From assembly GCF_029846175.1 (NCBI RefSeq), contig NZ_JARWAC010000011.1:186001-250000 (forward strand): 64,000 bases of DNA. Reading direction: 5' to 3'. Below the pieces are notes generated by a model. It was not told the origin of the DNA. It searched no databases and saw only the letters and a list, made by a program, of their open reading frames with translations. The translations under genes were made by a program, and so were the position numbers. The number at the start of each line of letters is the position of its first letter. The first letter of the stretch is position 1. This DNA is from Sphaerisporangium sp. TRM90804 (GTDB taxonomy: Bacteria; Actinomycetota; Actinomycetes; Streptosporangiales; Streptosporangiaceae). Positions 46,139 to 55,265 of this stretch are shown one piece after another.

Positions 46139-47230
46139 GTGGATCGGATTCTGCGCGCCGCGAGCGACCTGTTGGGCAGTGAGCTGTTCGATCCGGTCGA
46201 TCTCGGCGGGAACCCGCGCAGCACCGTGCTGCGCTGCCGGACGGCCTCCGGCGGCAGCGTGATCGTCAAGTCGTACTCCACGGAGCCGGAGGGACTGCGC
46301 TCCTTCGCGTCCGAGGCGGCGGGGCTCTCGCTGCGACTGGCGGGGCCCGAGTTGCTGGGCGTGGACGCCGATGCGCCGCTCCTGGCGATGGCGGACCTCG
46401 GGCAGGCGCCGACGTTGGCCGATGTGCTGCTGGGGAAAGACCCGGAGATCGCCCGGGAGGGCCTGCTGGCGTGGGCCCGCGGGCTTGGACGGCTGGCCGC
46501 GGTGTCGGTGGACAGGAGCGCCGATCACGCCCGGCTGCGGGCTCGCTACGACAAGGGCGTCCCCTCCTGGGAGAGCGAGCCCTGGATCGAGCGGAATGCC
46601 GCCGGCCTGCTCGTATTGCTCGACCGCGCCGAGATCACGGTGCCACCCGGGCTGGCGGACGAGCTGGCTGAGATCGGAAACGCGGTCGGCGAGCAGTACT
46701 CGGCGTTCACCCCGGGCGACACCTGCCCCGACAACAACCTGCTCACCCGTGAAGGGCTGAGACTGATCGACTTCGAGTTCTCATGTTTTCAGTCGATCTT
46801 CCTGACGGCGGCGTACTGCCGCATGCCGTTCTCCACCTGCTGGTGCGTCTTCAGGCTGCCCAGGGAATTGGCGGGGGAGATCGAACACGCCTTTCGCGCG
46901 GAGATCGTCAGTGCCTACCCGATCCTCGCCGACGACGCGGTGTGGCGGACTGGAATGCGACGGGCCATCGCGGTCTGGACGGTGGACGCGACGGTGACAC
47001 TGCTGCCACGCGTCCTGACGGAGGACAGGCCGTTGCACCGGACTCGGCGACCGGTCCCCACGATGCGTCAACTGCTGAGACATCGCTGGGAGATGCTGAG
47101 CACGATCGAGGACTCTCCGGCGCTCGCGCAGACCATGCGGCTACTCCTGCGGAAGGTCGCCGAAAGGTGGGCGGTGACTCCACTGCCCGAGTACCCCGCC
47201 TTCACCCAGGCCGACTTCGTCTCCGCCTGA
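46139..47230 (+). CDS. aminoglycoside phosphotransferase/kinase-fold protein
   Basis: This 363-aa protein has the APH/choline-kinase fold: N-lobe lysine in SVIVKSYS, catalytic loop FTPGDTCPDNNLL with D194 and N199, and metal-binding LIDFEFS with D211. The usual histidine of the HGD motif is replaced by P192. The C-terminal 120 residues are helical. Substrate unknown; drug, choline or small-molecule phosphorylation are possibilities. GTG start at 46139; a nearby ATG at 46135 is out of frame. Confidence 0.75.
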   Translation: MDRILRAASDLLGSELFDPVDLGGNPRSTVLRCRTASGGSVIVKSYSTEPEGLRSFASEAAGLSLRLAGPELLGVDADAPLLAMADLGQAPTLADVLLGKDPEIAREGLLAWARGLGRLAAVSVDRSADHARLRARYDKGVPSWESEPWIERNAAGLLVLLDRAEITVPPGLADELAEIGNAVGEQYSAFTPGDTCPDNNLLTREGLRLIDFEFSCFQSIFLTAAYCRMPFSTCWCVFRLPRELAGEIEHAFRAEIVSAYPILADDAVWRTGMRRAIAVWTVDATVTLLPRVLTEDRPLHRTRRPVPTMRQLLRHRWEMLSTIEDSPALAQTMRLLLRKVAERWAVTPLPEYPAFTQADFVSA

Positions 47231-47655
47231 CCCGCCGCCCGCGCCGGCTGGACTTGTCATCGGCGTCCTACCGGCGTGGGTGACCGTGCGTGGTGCCCGC
47301 GGTGTTGCCGATGAGTTCGGTCTTGCTCAGGTTGGACAGATCCATCCGTCCGCCGGCCAGCGAGGCCGGCTCGATTCGATATCCCCGGCTGAGCTCGCCC
47401 TCGTCCCATGCGACGCCGTCCGAGGGGACTCGTGCCGGCCGGACCCTCGACGCCAACGGCACGATCACCGGCGTACGGCCGGGCGGTGCCCGGGCTCAAC
47501 GGCGTGTGGTCGTCGCGGCGGGGAGCGAAGCAGTGCGCCGCGGTTGCTTATACGTGAGCTTGTTGCTACATACCTGCCCTTAGAGGAATTCGAGGTTATT
47601 ATCTGCCCAGTTCCCCGCGATCAAGCGGGGCCCCGATCGGAACGAAGGTGGCGAG
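47231..47655. other. intergenic region before the methyltransferase gene
   Basis: The 425 bp are divided between a GC-rich part with no credible gene and an AT-rich last 130 bp (47530-47630) that probably holds the methyltransferase promoter. A minus-strand frame at 47268-47345 (MDLSNLSKTELIGNTAGTTH) has no ribosome site and is not called. Confidence 0.4.
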
Positions 47656-48513
47656 GTGTCCGAGCGCGGCGAGGATCAGAACGGGGAGACGCTGAATAAG
47701 GGGCAGCTTCCCGCGAAGATCGATACGACGAAGCCCAGCATCGCGAGGGTCTACGACTGGTTCCTGGGTGGGAAGGACAACTTCGCCATCGACCGGCAGG
47801 TCGCCGAGGCGGCGCTGAAGATCGCCCCTGGGGCTCAGCAGGCCGGGCTGCAGAACCGGGCCTTCCTGCGGCGGGTCGTGCATCACATGGCGGCCGAGGC
47901 GGGGGTCAGGCAGTTCATCGACATCGGGTCGGGCCTGCCCACGCAGGGCAACGTGCACCAGGTGGCGCAGGAGGTCGATCCGGCGGCCCGGGTGGTCTAC
48001 GTGGACAACGACCCCATGGTGCTGGTCCACGGGCGGGCGCTGCTCACCACCGACGACAGCACGACGGTCATCCAGGCGGACGCGCGCGACCCGCGGTCGA
48101 TCCTGGAGAACGATCAGGTCAAGAAGTTCATCGACTTCAGCGAGCCGGTGGGGCTGCTGATGCTGAGCATCCTGCACCACCTGAACGACCACGAGGATCC
48201 CGCGGGGGTGGCGGCCACGCTGCGCGCCCCACTGGTGTCCGGCAGCTTCGTGGCGATCTCGCACTTCTGCAACCCCGGTGACGTGAACCCGGCGGCGTCC
48301 CAGCAGGCCACGACGGTCGAGAAGGTCTTCAACGAGAACCTCGGCACCGGCCGCTGGCGCACCATGGACGAGATCATGGAGTACTTCGGCGACTTCGAAC
48401 TGCTCGACCCGGGCCTCGTCCCGCTCCCCGAGTGGCGTGACGAGCCGGGCTTCTTCATCAAAAGCGCCCTTCTGTACCACACCTATTACGGCGGCCTGGC
48501 CCGCAAGCCCTAG
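47656..48513 (+). CDS. SAM-dependent methyltransferase, DUF574 family
   Basis: This 285-aa protein matches the DUF574 group: PSIARVYDWFLGGKDNFAID near residue 27, the SAM-binding FIDIGSGLPTQGNVHQVAQ, VVYVDNDPMVLVHGRALL and MLSILHHL. DUF574 proteins are abundant in filamentous actinomycetes; they bind SAM, but few substrates are known. GTG start at 47656 after GAAGGTGGCGAG. Confidence 0.9.
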   Translation: MSERGEDQNGETLNKGQLPAKIDTTKPSIARVYDWFLGGKDNFAIDRQVAEAALKIAPGAQQAGLQNRAFLRRVVHHMAAEAGVRQFIDIGSGLPTQGNVHQVAQEVDPAARVVYVDNDPMVLVHGRALLTTDDSTTVIQADARDPRSILENDQVKKFIDFSEPVGLLMLSILHHLNDHEDPAGVAATLRAPLVSGSFVAISHFCNPGDVNPAASQQATTVEKVFNENLGTGRWRTMDEIMEYFGDFELLDPGLVPLPEWRDEPGFFIKSALLYHTYYGGLARKP

Positions 48514-48727
48514 ACGAATCCCGGCCAGGCGCCGATCCGCACGCCGCACCTCGACCACCCCGCCCGCCGTCGACCCGGCCGAGGGGGAGGCGCTCGTTCC
48601 GGGGCGACGGCAGGCGGGACGATCGGGCCGATCACGGCGCGGCGAGTGGCCGGCGACGGCAGGGTGATCATGGCGGATGGTCGCCCTCGGCCGCCGTCGA
48701 CGTCCTGCTCCAGGGATCAGTGCCGGC

Positions 48728-50179
48728 TCAGGGGGCGTCGTAGCCGATCCAGTTGATGTACCAGCCGAACTGCTGGGCCATGGCGGGAGTCAGCTCGCGG
48801 TCGTCGCGCCACTTGAGGTAGACGCTGAACTTGTGGGCGGTGATGTCGTAGACCGCGCTGGTGCCGACCAGGTCGTACTGCATGCCGCCGGCGCCTCCGA
48901 TGGAGGTGAGGTAGACGGGATGGCCGGTGAACTCACCTGCGCTGGTGTCCACGTCGATGCAGATGCTGTCGGGAGCGTACGTCCTCCAGCCCTGCCCGGG
49001 GGGAGTCTTTCCCGTGGCCATTCGGCCGTGCTTCGCGAACACGGTCCCCCATTCATGGGTGCCCGCCCGATACACGTTCAGCCCCTCCTTGGGGAAGCTG
49101 ATCCATCCGTCGTCATCGTGCCGTCCCTGCACCCATTTGGTGTTGACGCCGTTGACGTCGGCCTTGTCGGCGTGCACGGTTCCCCATCCTCCGCTTCCCT
49201 GGCGGACGTCGATCCCGTCCTCGGGGAAGGCGATCTTTCCGTCGCCGGGGCTTCGCCCTTGCACCCATCCGGTGTTCACGCCGTTGAAGAGGGCCTTGTC
49301 GGCCGTCACGGTGCCCTGCCCGCCCGTGTTGTCGAAGATCTCCACCCCTGTGTCGGTGAAGGTGACGCGCCCCTTGTGCGCCGTCCCCTCGACCCACGGT
49401 GTGTCGATCCCCTCGGTGGCGGTGAGCGATTCCAGTACGGGATGGCGCACCTGCACGGTGGTGGTGAGGAAGTGCTGCTTCGCGGTGATGGGATCGGTGG
49501 CGACGAGGATGTAGGTGGTGGCCCGCTGCGGGGTGGGCGGTGACCAGGTGCCCCCCGATACGGAGCTCCGCCCGCCCGGGAACACGATCTCGTAGGTCAA
49601 GTCGGGAGAACCGTCCCAGCTCAGCGTGAGGTTCTCTCCGGTGTCCAGCATCGCTTTGTCCGGACGGAAATCGCGCGGCGGCGGAATCTCCTTCGCCGTC
49701 GCCTTCACCAGCGGCACCGCCGCGTACTTGGTCTCCCACCCGGTATCGGTCTTCAGTATTTCTCTCACCATCAGCACGGGCACGCCGGCGGTGGGGGCGA
49801 CGGTGACGTTCTCCAGTGTCAATAACATGTAGTCGCCGGATTCGAAAGTGTCTATGCGACCACTTTCGGGGGTGATCTCGAGAACGTTGGCGCCCTGCTG
49901 CTGGATGTTCACCGGCCGGGTGTCGGGCTCGACTCCGAAGTCCGTCTGTGTGCCCAGGGTGTCGGTGTACTCGCCCTTAAGATTTATGCTGCTGATTTCC
50001 CGGGTCAAGCGGCCGGCGCCGTCGCCGACAGGCACCCTCACCTCGATCCTCAACCAGGCCACCTCCTCCCCGGTGTTGGTGACCATCAGATAAATCGTCC
50101 CCGTGGACGGCGTCCGCCCGTCCACGGACGCCTCCAGCGACGTTGGATCGGTGAGGACGGTGTAGGTCAACGCACTCAT
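48728..50179 (-). CDS. modular beta-rich protein with three 44-residue repeats
   Basis: This 483-aa protein has no signal peptide or membrane helix. Residues 1-165 form a beta-sandwich-like domain, 170-245 an Ig-like domain (LTLSWDGSPDLTYEIVFPGG), and 262-388 hold three tandem units, each opening WVxG and ending NGVNTxW in the first two (262-304, 305-348, 349-388). The last 75 residues end FGWYINWIGYDAP and look like a separate binding domain. This beta-repeat plus terminal domain layout recalls tail-fibre or adhesin shafts, but no phage genes are nearby. The ATG at 50179 has AAGGAG 9 nt upstream. Function unknown. Confidence 0.75.
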   Translation of the reverse strand: MSALTYTVLTDPTSLEASVDGRTPSTGTIYLMVTNTGEEVAWLRIEVRVPVGDGAGRLTREISSINLKGEYTDTLGTQTDFGVEPDTRPVNIQQQGANVLEITPESGRIDTFESGDYMLLTLENVTVAPTAGVPVLMVREILKTDTGWETKYAAVPLVKATAKEIPPPRDFRPDKAMLDTGENLTLSWDGSPDLTYEIVFPGGRSSVSGGTWSPPTPQRATTYILVATDPITAKQHFLTTTVQVRHPVLESLTATEGIDTPWVEGTAHKGRVTFTDTGVEIFDNTGGQGTVTADKALFNGVNTGWVQGRSPGDGKIAFPEDGIDVRQGSGGWGTVHADKADVNGVNTKWVQGRHDDDGWISFPKEGLNVYRAGTHEWGTVFAKHGRMATGKTPPGQGWRTYAPDSICIDVDTSAGEFTGHPVYLTSIGGAGGMQYDLVGTSAVYDITAHKFSVYLKWRDDRELTPAMAQQFGWYINWIGYDAP

Positions 50180-50928
50180 TCTCAGAACTCCTTCTCCACG
50201 ACGAACAGCGCAGGCCGATGCCCTGCGCATTACGAGAGAACCGGCCCGGGCAGAACAGGCGGCATTACGGGTAAGGCGTCCGGAACCGCCGCATGTGACG
50301 CGCCACAGAAGACCCTCCCTGAATCCAAACGTCAGGATGAGAGCCCAGCAAGAGGACCCCAGGGAGACATGACCATGCGCTTCAGCGACACCCTTAGCGC
50401 CTTGACAGGATTTCGTGTCATTCATCACCGGCCATTACACGGATTAAGTGCGGCGCCGGAGCCGCCATCCCTGGAAATACCGACATTCTCCGCAGAAGAC
50501 ACAATGACGGCGTGGCCGGATTCGGATCAATAAAACCGAAAACCAGCGTTGATCCAGACATGAAAAGGCGCCGCCGGGGGCGGTGCCTCAGTCGTCCTCG
50601 TTCATGTGCCACCCGACTACTCGGGCCGCATTGATCTATCCGCCCACCGATGGCGACGCCACGCAGGAGCCGACCTCGTGCAGGCGCCCTCGCGGACGAT
50701 CTGCTCGATTTGCTCGATCTACTCGGCCGGCGACGAAGCGGAGGCCGAGCCGCTGTCGGCGACGGGCGGTTCGGGCCCTACAGTGAGCGGCGCGGGTGGG
50801 CCTTGGCGGCCGACGTCGCCGCGTGGGCCCATCTCGAAACCCTCATCGGATGATCCGGGAAGGAACCCCATTCCTGGCAGATCCACAAGTCTCGACCATG
50901 ACTCCATTCAGCCTGGCCAGGAGGACCG
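50180..50928. other. 749-bp intergenic region
   Basis: No intact gene is convincing. The right half has an open plus-strand frame (50650-50853, 67 codons, GDGRFGPYSERRGWALAADV) without a good ribosome site, possibly a decayed gene. The left half is relatively AT-rich and must contain the promoter of the modular beta-rich protein. A hairpin at 50566-50588 is listed separately. Confidence 0.4.
50566..50588 (-). terminator. terminator-like hairpin with T tract on the minus strand
   Basis: AGGCGCCGCC and GGCGGTGCCT pair with one mismatch; on the minus strand the stem is followed by TTTTC. No minus-strand gene lies to its right, so it may be a relic or act on antisense transcripts. Confidence 0.45.
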
Positions 50929-51543
50929 ATGGCTACCCGTTATCTGTACATCGCTCGCCATGGCGAGGCCCTGCCGGACGAGAGCGGCCTGAGTGAGAAC
51001 GGGCGCCGCCAGGCAGTCCTGCTCGGCAAGCGAATACAGGGCCTCCCCATCTCGGTCGTCCACCACGGCCCCCTACCGCGGGCGGCGGAGACGGCACGTC
51101 TGATCGGTGAGGAACTGCGCGGCGTCCCCCTGCACGTCTCGCAAGCCGCCGGTGACTACGTCCCGCACTTTCCCGTCCGGGAGGAACTGCCGCCGGATTC
51201 CGCCGACTACCTGCTCGGCTTCCTCGACGGGTTCTCGCCGGAGGAACGCAGGCAGGGCCCCGTGCTCGCCCGGGAAGCCATAGAACGATTCACCGGCCCG
51301 GCGGACGGTGGCGACGTTCGCCATGAGCTGGTCGTCACCCACAACTTCCTGATCGGATGGCTTGTCCGGGCGGCGCAGGATGCCCCGAGGTGGCGCTGGC
51401 TCGGTCTCAACCACTGCAACGCGGCCTTGACCGCCATCCGCTACACGCACGGCCGTCCGTCCTCCGTGCTCTTCTACAACGACATGGCCCACTTGCCCCC
51501 CGAACTACGCTGGACCGGCTTCCCCCCCGAGCTGCGCGGATGA
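50929..51543 (+). CDS. histidine phosphatase-family protein
   Basis: This 204-aa protein has the phosphoglycerate-mutase-like RHG motif (R10-H11-G12 in YIARHGEA), the second arginine region HHGPLPRAAETA, and the distal catalytic histidine in VVTHNFLIGW. Family members dephosphorylate small metabolites or proteins; the substrate is unknown. The ATG at 50929 follows AGGAGGACCG. It is the last intact gene before the tRNA-associated island. Confidence 0.88.
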   Translation: MATRYLYIARHGEALPDESGLSENGRRQAVLLGKRIQGLPISVVHHGPLPRAAETARLIGEELRGVPLHVSQAAGDYVPHFPVREELPPDSADYLLGFLDGFSPEERRQGPVLAREAIERFTGPADGGDVRHELVVTHNFLIGWLVRAAQDAPRWRWLGLNHCNAALTAIRYTHGRPSSVLFYNDMAHLPPELRWTGFPPELRG

Positions 51544-51743
51544 CACCCACGGCTGAAGCAGGCCGCCGACGCCACGGCTGGACTGAGCAGAACCGATCAA
51601 GATCCGGGCCGCGAAGTCTCGATGGCAAGACATCGCTGATGCGGCGGTTGGGTTGGGGTAAGCGCGGACGCGTACGTAACCGATGAGCCGGTTCGGCGTC
51701 GGAGGTTGTCGATCGCGGGGATCGGTGCCTCCGGCGAGGGGAT

Positions 51744-51945
51744 CTGTCGGAACGGGTCGAAGATCTGCTGGCGGAGCGGTTCAGTCGGTCAACGTGACTT
51801 CCACGCTCTTGGACACCGGCCCTTGATCGCTGTCGTCGATCGAGATGACAAGCACCATGCCTCATGGGTGCGTCTTCTCGAAGAGCTGGAGGGGCCGCTC
51901 CTGCTTCCTTCGACCATCTTGATCGAAGCAGGGGGGACCGTTAAC
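51744..51945 (+). pseudogene. disrupted VapB-VapC toxin-antitoxin remnant
   Basis: A short frame ends DLSERVEDLLAERFSRST-stop and overlaps a GTG at 51794 that begins VTSTLLDTGP, the classical start of a PIN-domain toxin. One base is missing after the GGCCC, and the -1 frame continues LIAVVDRDDKHHASWVRLLE and LEGPLLLPSTILIEA. It then ends about 14 bp before the first tRNA-Gly fragment. This is a VapBC-like locus with a frameshifted and truncated toxin. Confidence 0.65.
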
Positions 51946-51958
51946 CGGCATATAAGGG

Positions 51959-52002
51959 TGGAGCGGGTGACGGGGATCGAACCCGCGCTGTCAGCTTGGG
52001 AA
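51959..52002 (-). repeat. tRNA-Gly(CCC) 3'-half fragment, copy 1
   Basis: On the minus strand the 44 bp read from the anticodon loop (TTCCCAA) through the T arm (GCGGGTTCGATCCCCGTCAC, one change against copies 2 and 3) to TCCA. The 5' half of a tRNA is absent, so it cannot be a functional tRNA. It is the leftmost of four such copies and marks the left edge of the island. Confidence 0.85.
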
Positions 52003-52079
52003 CCTCCAACTTATTCAGCCCTGGGCCGGGAAGCGCTGACCTGCGCGGAGTGCGCGCAGCGGCGCTGATGGGAACGCCT

Positions 52080-52367
52080 CTAGGGGACCGTCCCGCACAG
52101 GACGATGTTCCTCACTCTCACGCTCGTCTTTCTCCCCTGCCCCATGGGGGCGGGTCCCCCGGGGGAGCGCTCCCTTTCTTCTTCCATGCGACGCTGGGCC
52201 TCCGCCTCCTTCACGAGGCGAGCTGCTTCGGCCTGAGCGTCGGGACCGCATCGGGCTTCATACTCCGCGCGTGCCCGCTCGAAGTCGCCGAGTGGCCCTG
52301 ATGCTCCCGCCAGCGCTAAAGCCGGCACCACCAGAACACTGAGAATGCGCACAGCAGCCCTGACCAT
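52080..52367 (-). CDS. small secreted protein
   Basis: This 95-aa protein has a signal peptide (MVRAAVRILSVLVVPALALA, cleavage near AGA) and a charged helical mature part (DFERARAEYEARCGPDAQAE, AARLVKEAEAQRRMEEERER), with two cysteines. The start has GGAGG upstream. No family recognised. First gene inside the island. Confidence 0.6.
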   Translation of the reverse strand: MVRAAVRILSVLVVPALALAGASGPLGDFERARAEYEARCGPDAQAEAARLVKEAEAQRRMEEERERSPGGPAPMGQGRKTSVRVRNIVLCGTVP

Positions 52368-52547
52368 GTACTGCGACCTCCAGGAAGCGGCACTGTGACA
52401 TCAGGGGCCTGCACCCTCCGCGCCCTCCGAGACGGTGGGCCGGGCTGACGAAAGCGGCCCGGCCCTTCGATCGTCGTCAACCGGTTCGGTGACCAGCCAC
52501 ATCGCGATCGTGACCTGTATGGGGTCTTGGGGGGCGCCCCACACGCT

Positions 52548-52958
52548 CTAGTCGCGCTTGGGCCAGGTCGGGCCCTGGTCGGTCCAGATGACGCCCTTGT
52601 TGCGGCACAGGCAGAAGGGGTGGCCGATCGGATCGGTGTAGACCCGCCAGCCGTAGCCTTCGGGGCCGATGAAGTCCTGCTGCAGCGTCGCGCCGAGGTC
52701 GAGGACGCGGCGCTCCTCGGACTCGATCTCGTCCACTTCGAAGTCGAGGTGGAACTGCTTTGGGTGCTCGCCGTCGGGCCACTGCGGAGCGCGGTAGTCG
52801 TCCACCCGGATGAAGGCCAGCTCGACCTCGCCGAACTTGATGCCGGCCCAGTCCCCGTCGCTGTCTTCTTTGATCGGGCGGCCCGTCACCTCGGAGTAGA
52901 AGGCCGCCAGCTTCATCGTGTCCGGACAGTCGATGATGAAATCGGTAAGTCGCAGCAT
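52548..52958 (-). CDS. VOC-family (glyoxalase/bleomycin-resistance-like) protein
   Basis: This 136-aa protein shows the VOC pattern: MLRLTDFIIDCPDTMKLAAF at the start of one beta-alpha-beta-beta-beta module, FHLDFEVDEIE and YTDPIGHPFCLC at the second. The metal-site histidines H-x-D and the terminal glutamate position are partly kept. Members bind or modify drugs or act as dioxygenases; the ligand is unknown. ATG at 52958. Confidence 0.85.
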   Translation of the reverse strand: MLRLTDFIIDCPDTMKLAAFYSEVTGRPIKEDSDGDWAGIKFGEVELAFIRVDDYRAPQWPDGEHPKQFHLDFEVDEIESEERRVLDLGATLQQDFIGPEGYGWRVYTDPIGHPFCLCRNKGVIWTDQGPTWPKRD

Positions 52959-53300
52959 CCAGCGAGCCTGTCACAAGATCAAGAGAGCCTAGAGCCTGCA
53001 CCCAAGCTGTTCTCCATGTGGAAGCAGCGCCGGCGCCGGCGCGTCCCTTGTCTTGCTCTCGACCGCACGACCTGGCGGTTGACCTTCTGGAAGCCATCCA
53101 ACAGGTGATCGTGATACTGACGGTCTTCCGCAAGACCCAAAGACGGGACGTGGCACGCGATCAAGCTTCGGATGATGTGCGAACCTCTGTTCACACGCGA
53201 CATGGCGTTCAGTCAGAGACGGTGCACACGCTGGACGGTGAGCCGCGCCGACCCTGCGGTACGGGGGTACGGGGCCCACGCGGGCTGGTACAAATGCGGC
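52959..53300. other. intergenic region in the island
   Basis: In these 342 bp I see no gene with a ribosome site and no known element. Open frames on both strands are short and compositionally random. Confidence 0.4.
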
Positions 53301-53597
53301 ATGAACGAACTCGCCGGCTATCCCCCACAGCCGAACGTGCGGCCGGCCCGGCGGGTCTACAGTCGGAGGTTCCGTGTGTGGGCCCATGTGCTCCTGTGGA
53401 CGCCGATCGCGCTCACGGTGGTCGGTGTCGTCCTCGGCCTGGGGCTTTTCGCGGCCGCTGATGCCGACCCGACGCACAGTTCGTCCGCGCTCGGCTATCT
53501 CGGCCTCGTCGTGTGGGGTGGCCTCGCGGTCCTGTCACCGGTCCTGGTCGGGTCGTTCATCGCCGGGTTGGTCATGCTGATCCGCGCGCGCAGCTGA
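53301..53597 (+). CDS. small two-TM membrane protein
   Basis: This 98-aa protein begins MNELAGYPPQPNVRPARRVY and has two membrane helices (about 30-52 and 68-93) separated by a short ADADPTHSSS loop. The frame upstream of the ATG at 53301 has no homology signs. Function unknown. It is convergent with the next membrane protein gene. Confidence 0.55.
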   Translation: MNELAGYPPQPNVRPARRVYSRRFRVWAHVLLWTPIALTVVGVVLGLGLFAAADADPTHSSSALGYLGLVVWGGLAVLSPVLVGSFIAGLVMLIRARS

Positions 53598-53749
53598 GAT
53601 CGCGGCGGGACGCGGCCCGCCTCGACATGCTCCAGGCCGGCCGCCTGGACGATGTCGTGGCCACGCCGGTGGTCGACGGTGATCGTCTCGGCGGAAATAC
53701 CGAACCGGTACTTCACCACTCGAAGAGCCGATCGGTGAAGGCGGGCAGG

Positions 53750-54295
53750 TCATGCTGCCCTGAGGTCCTGCCGTGGCCGGCCGTCGTGACGCAGCCGGAG
53801 GCGACGCCGGGGATGCGAGCGCAGCACCGGGTGGAGGTTCCAGCCCTGCTCCGAGGCGACGCGCAGGGCGTAACCGGCGCCGGCGCCCCGGAAGTAGTGT
53901 GCGCCGAGTTCCAGGTCGCGGTGGTACTCGCGACGGTACTGGGAGGTCTCCACGCGCCGGGTCTGCTTCTCGATGCGCCGGTCCACGCGCGCCTGGTAGT
54001 ACGCCGTGTCGCCCTCCCGCACCAGCGCCACCGGGGTCACGCACCAGAGCGGGACGAACGGTATCTGGCCCAATGTGGCGTCCAGCATTCGTATCGCGCC
54101 GTTCTCGGCACGCGGCACCATATCGACGATCAGCTGGGCCACCGGCGCTATGCAGTGGAGGCAGATCGCGAGGACGACCCACACCACCCACCACAGCGGC
54201 AGGAACACCAGGGTCAGGGGGAGAAGCAGCAGCCAGCGCAGTGCCGCCGGGCGGACGGGAATCGGCCCCCAGGCCGGGTCGTCGTAGTCATGCAC
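53750..54295 (-). CDS. membrane protein with two TM helices and basic tail
   Basis: This 181-aa protein starts at GTG 54295 (VHDYDDPAWGPIPVRPAALR), with hydrophobic segments at about 20-50 (including WWVVWVVLAICLHC) and a soluble part with QTRRVETSQYRREYHRDLEL and a basic RSHPRRRLRLRHDGR end. GAGGAAG lies upstream. It is unrecognised and confined to the island, perhaps an element-borne gene. Confidence 0.5.
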   Translation of the reverse strand: MHDYDDPAWGPIPVRPAALRWLLLLPLTLVFLPLWWVVWVVLAICLHCIAPVAQLIVDMVPRAENGAIRMLDATLGQIPFVPLWCVTPVALVREGDTAYYQARVDRRIEKQTRRVETSQYRREYHRDLELGAHYFRGAGAGYALRVASEQGWNLHPVLRSHPRRRLRLRHDGRPRQDLRAA

Positions 54296-54603
54296 GGATG
54301 GTGTCTTCCTCTCGGGCTCGCCATCGCTCGACGGTGCGCCCGAGAGCCTACGCCGAGGGCCGACCGACCCGCACGAAGCGGCGGGCCGCGCCGGCCCCGG
54401 CATCAGCGAGGGTCCGGCCGGTGTCTCTCACCACGACCGAACACCGAGATCGGAAAGGTCGAAGAACAAGGGTCGGTATGGCGGTGACGCTCCACTGGTT
54501 CAGCCCGTGTCTCGTTTTTGATCAGTCGTTAGACCGGTTGTGACGACGTTCTGGACCGGCTGGTTCCTGGGTGGCCAGCACCGCTGGGTGGAGGCGGGAT
54601 GGG

Positions 54604-54921
54604 GCCACGAGAGCGCCGTCCGGCGTACAGCCAGGCTGGCTGCCGAGGCGGTCGCGCAGCTCGTGGAGCATGACCGACGGCAACGTCAGGCGCGGCACCT
54701 CATCGACCGTTGGAAGTTGGACCCTGAAGGACTCGACCAGGCCGCGATCGCTGGGAGTCGAGGCCATATCGGGTGACGTATCACCCGAGGACGGGGGCGG
54801 CAGCACAGTGATCACCCATGGGGCAGGCTGCGAGCGATCTTTCCTCGATGACTGTGCTGCGTCTTGCTGGGGGACGAGCAGACGGAAGATGCGTCGATAA
54901 GTCTGGCAAGGGGCTTGGCGG
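54604..54921 (+). pseudogene. decayed duplicate of the ATP-binding gene end
   Basis: This 318-bp segment is about 90% identical by eye to 62863-63186, which is the last third of the intact ATP-binding gene plus 40 bp beyond it. The frame reads ESAVRRTARLAAEAVAQLVE and HLIDRWKLDPEGLDQAA, then loses two bases near 54748 and stops. The N-terminal ATPase domain is missing. It lies 60 bp before tRNA-Gly copy 2. Confidence 0.85.
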
Positions 54922-54981
54922 CTCGGCTCTGAAAGATCAAAGCCCAGGATCCGAATGCGTCGGGTTCTGGGCTTTCGTTGT

Positions 54982-55025
54982 TGGAGCGGGTGACGGGAAT
55001 CGAACCCGCGCTGTCAGCTTGGGAA
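54982..55025 (-). repeat. tRNA-Gly(CCC) 3'-half fragment, copy 2
   Basis: The 44 bp are identical to copy 3 and one base different from copy 1. No tRNA 5' half follows on its right. It separates the first and second modules of the island. Confidence 0.85.
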
Positions 55026-55129
55026 TCATCTACTGACCTTGCCGCCCTGAGCTGGGGAAACAGGGGTGCAGGTCAGGGCGGGTCGAGTCCCCGTGATTCC
55101 CCCTGAGTCACCGTGGTTCCCTGCCTGTC

Positions 55130-55151
55130 TGGCACGCATCTGGCACGCGAG
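55130..55151. repeat. tandem 11-bp arm-type motif pair after copy 2
   Basis: TGGCACGCATC is followed directly by TGGCACGCGAG, an 11-bp period, 105 bp from the tRNA fragment. Tandem motifs at this spacing resemble the arm-type binding sites of tyrosine integrases next to attP. Confidence 0.6.
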
Positions 55152-55265
55152 CCATGGTGTGCCGGCCTTGGCAGGGGGTGAAGACGCCGCCGTTCAGCAG
55201 GAAAACTGTGGAGGTCGCTGCGCCAGGCTGTTACGAAGGGCGAAGGACAAAAGGACGGGTGAGAG

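Noticed and set aside
47268-47345. Small minus-strand peptide MDLSNLSKTELIGNTAGTTH as a RiPP precursor
   Set aside because: No ribosome site, no modifying enzyme nearby and no leader-core boundary.
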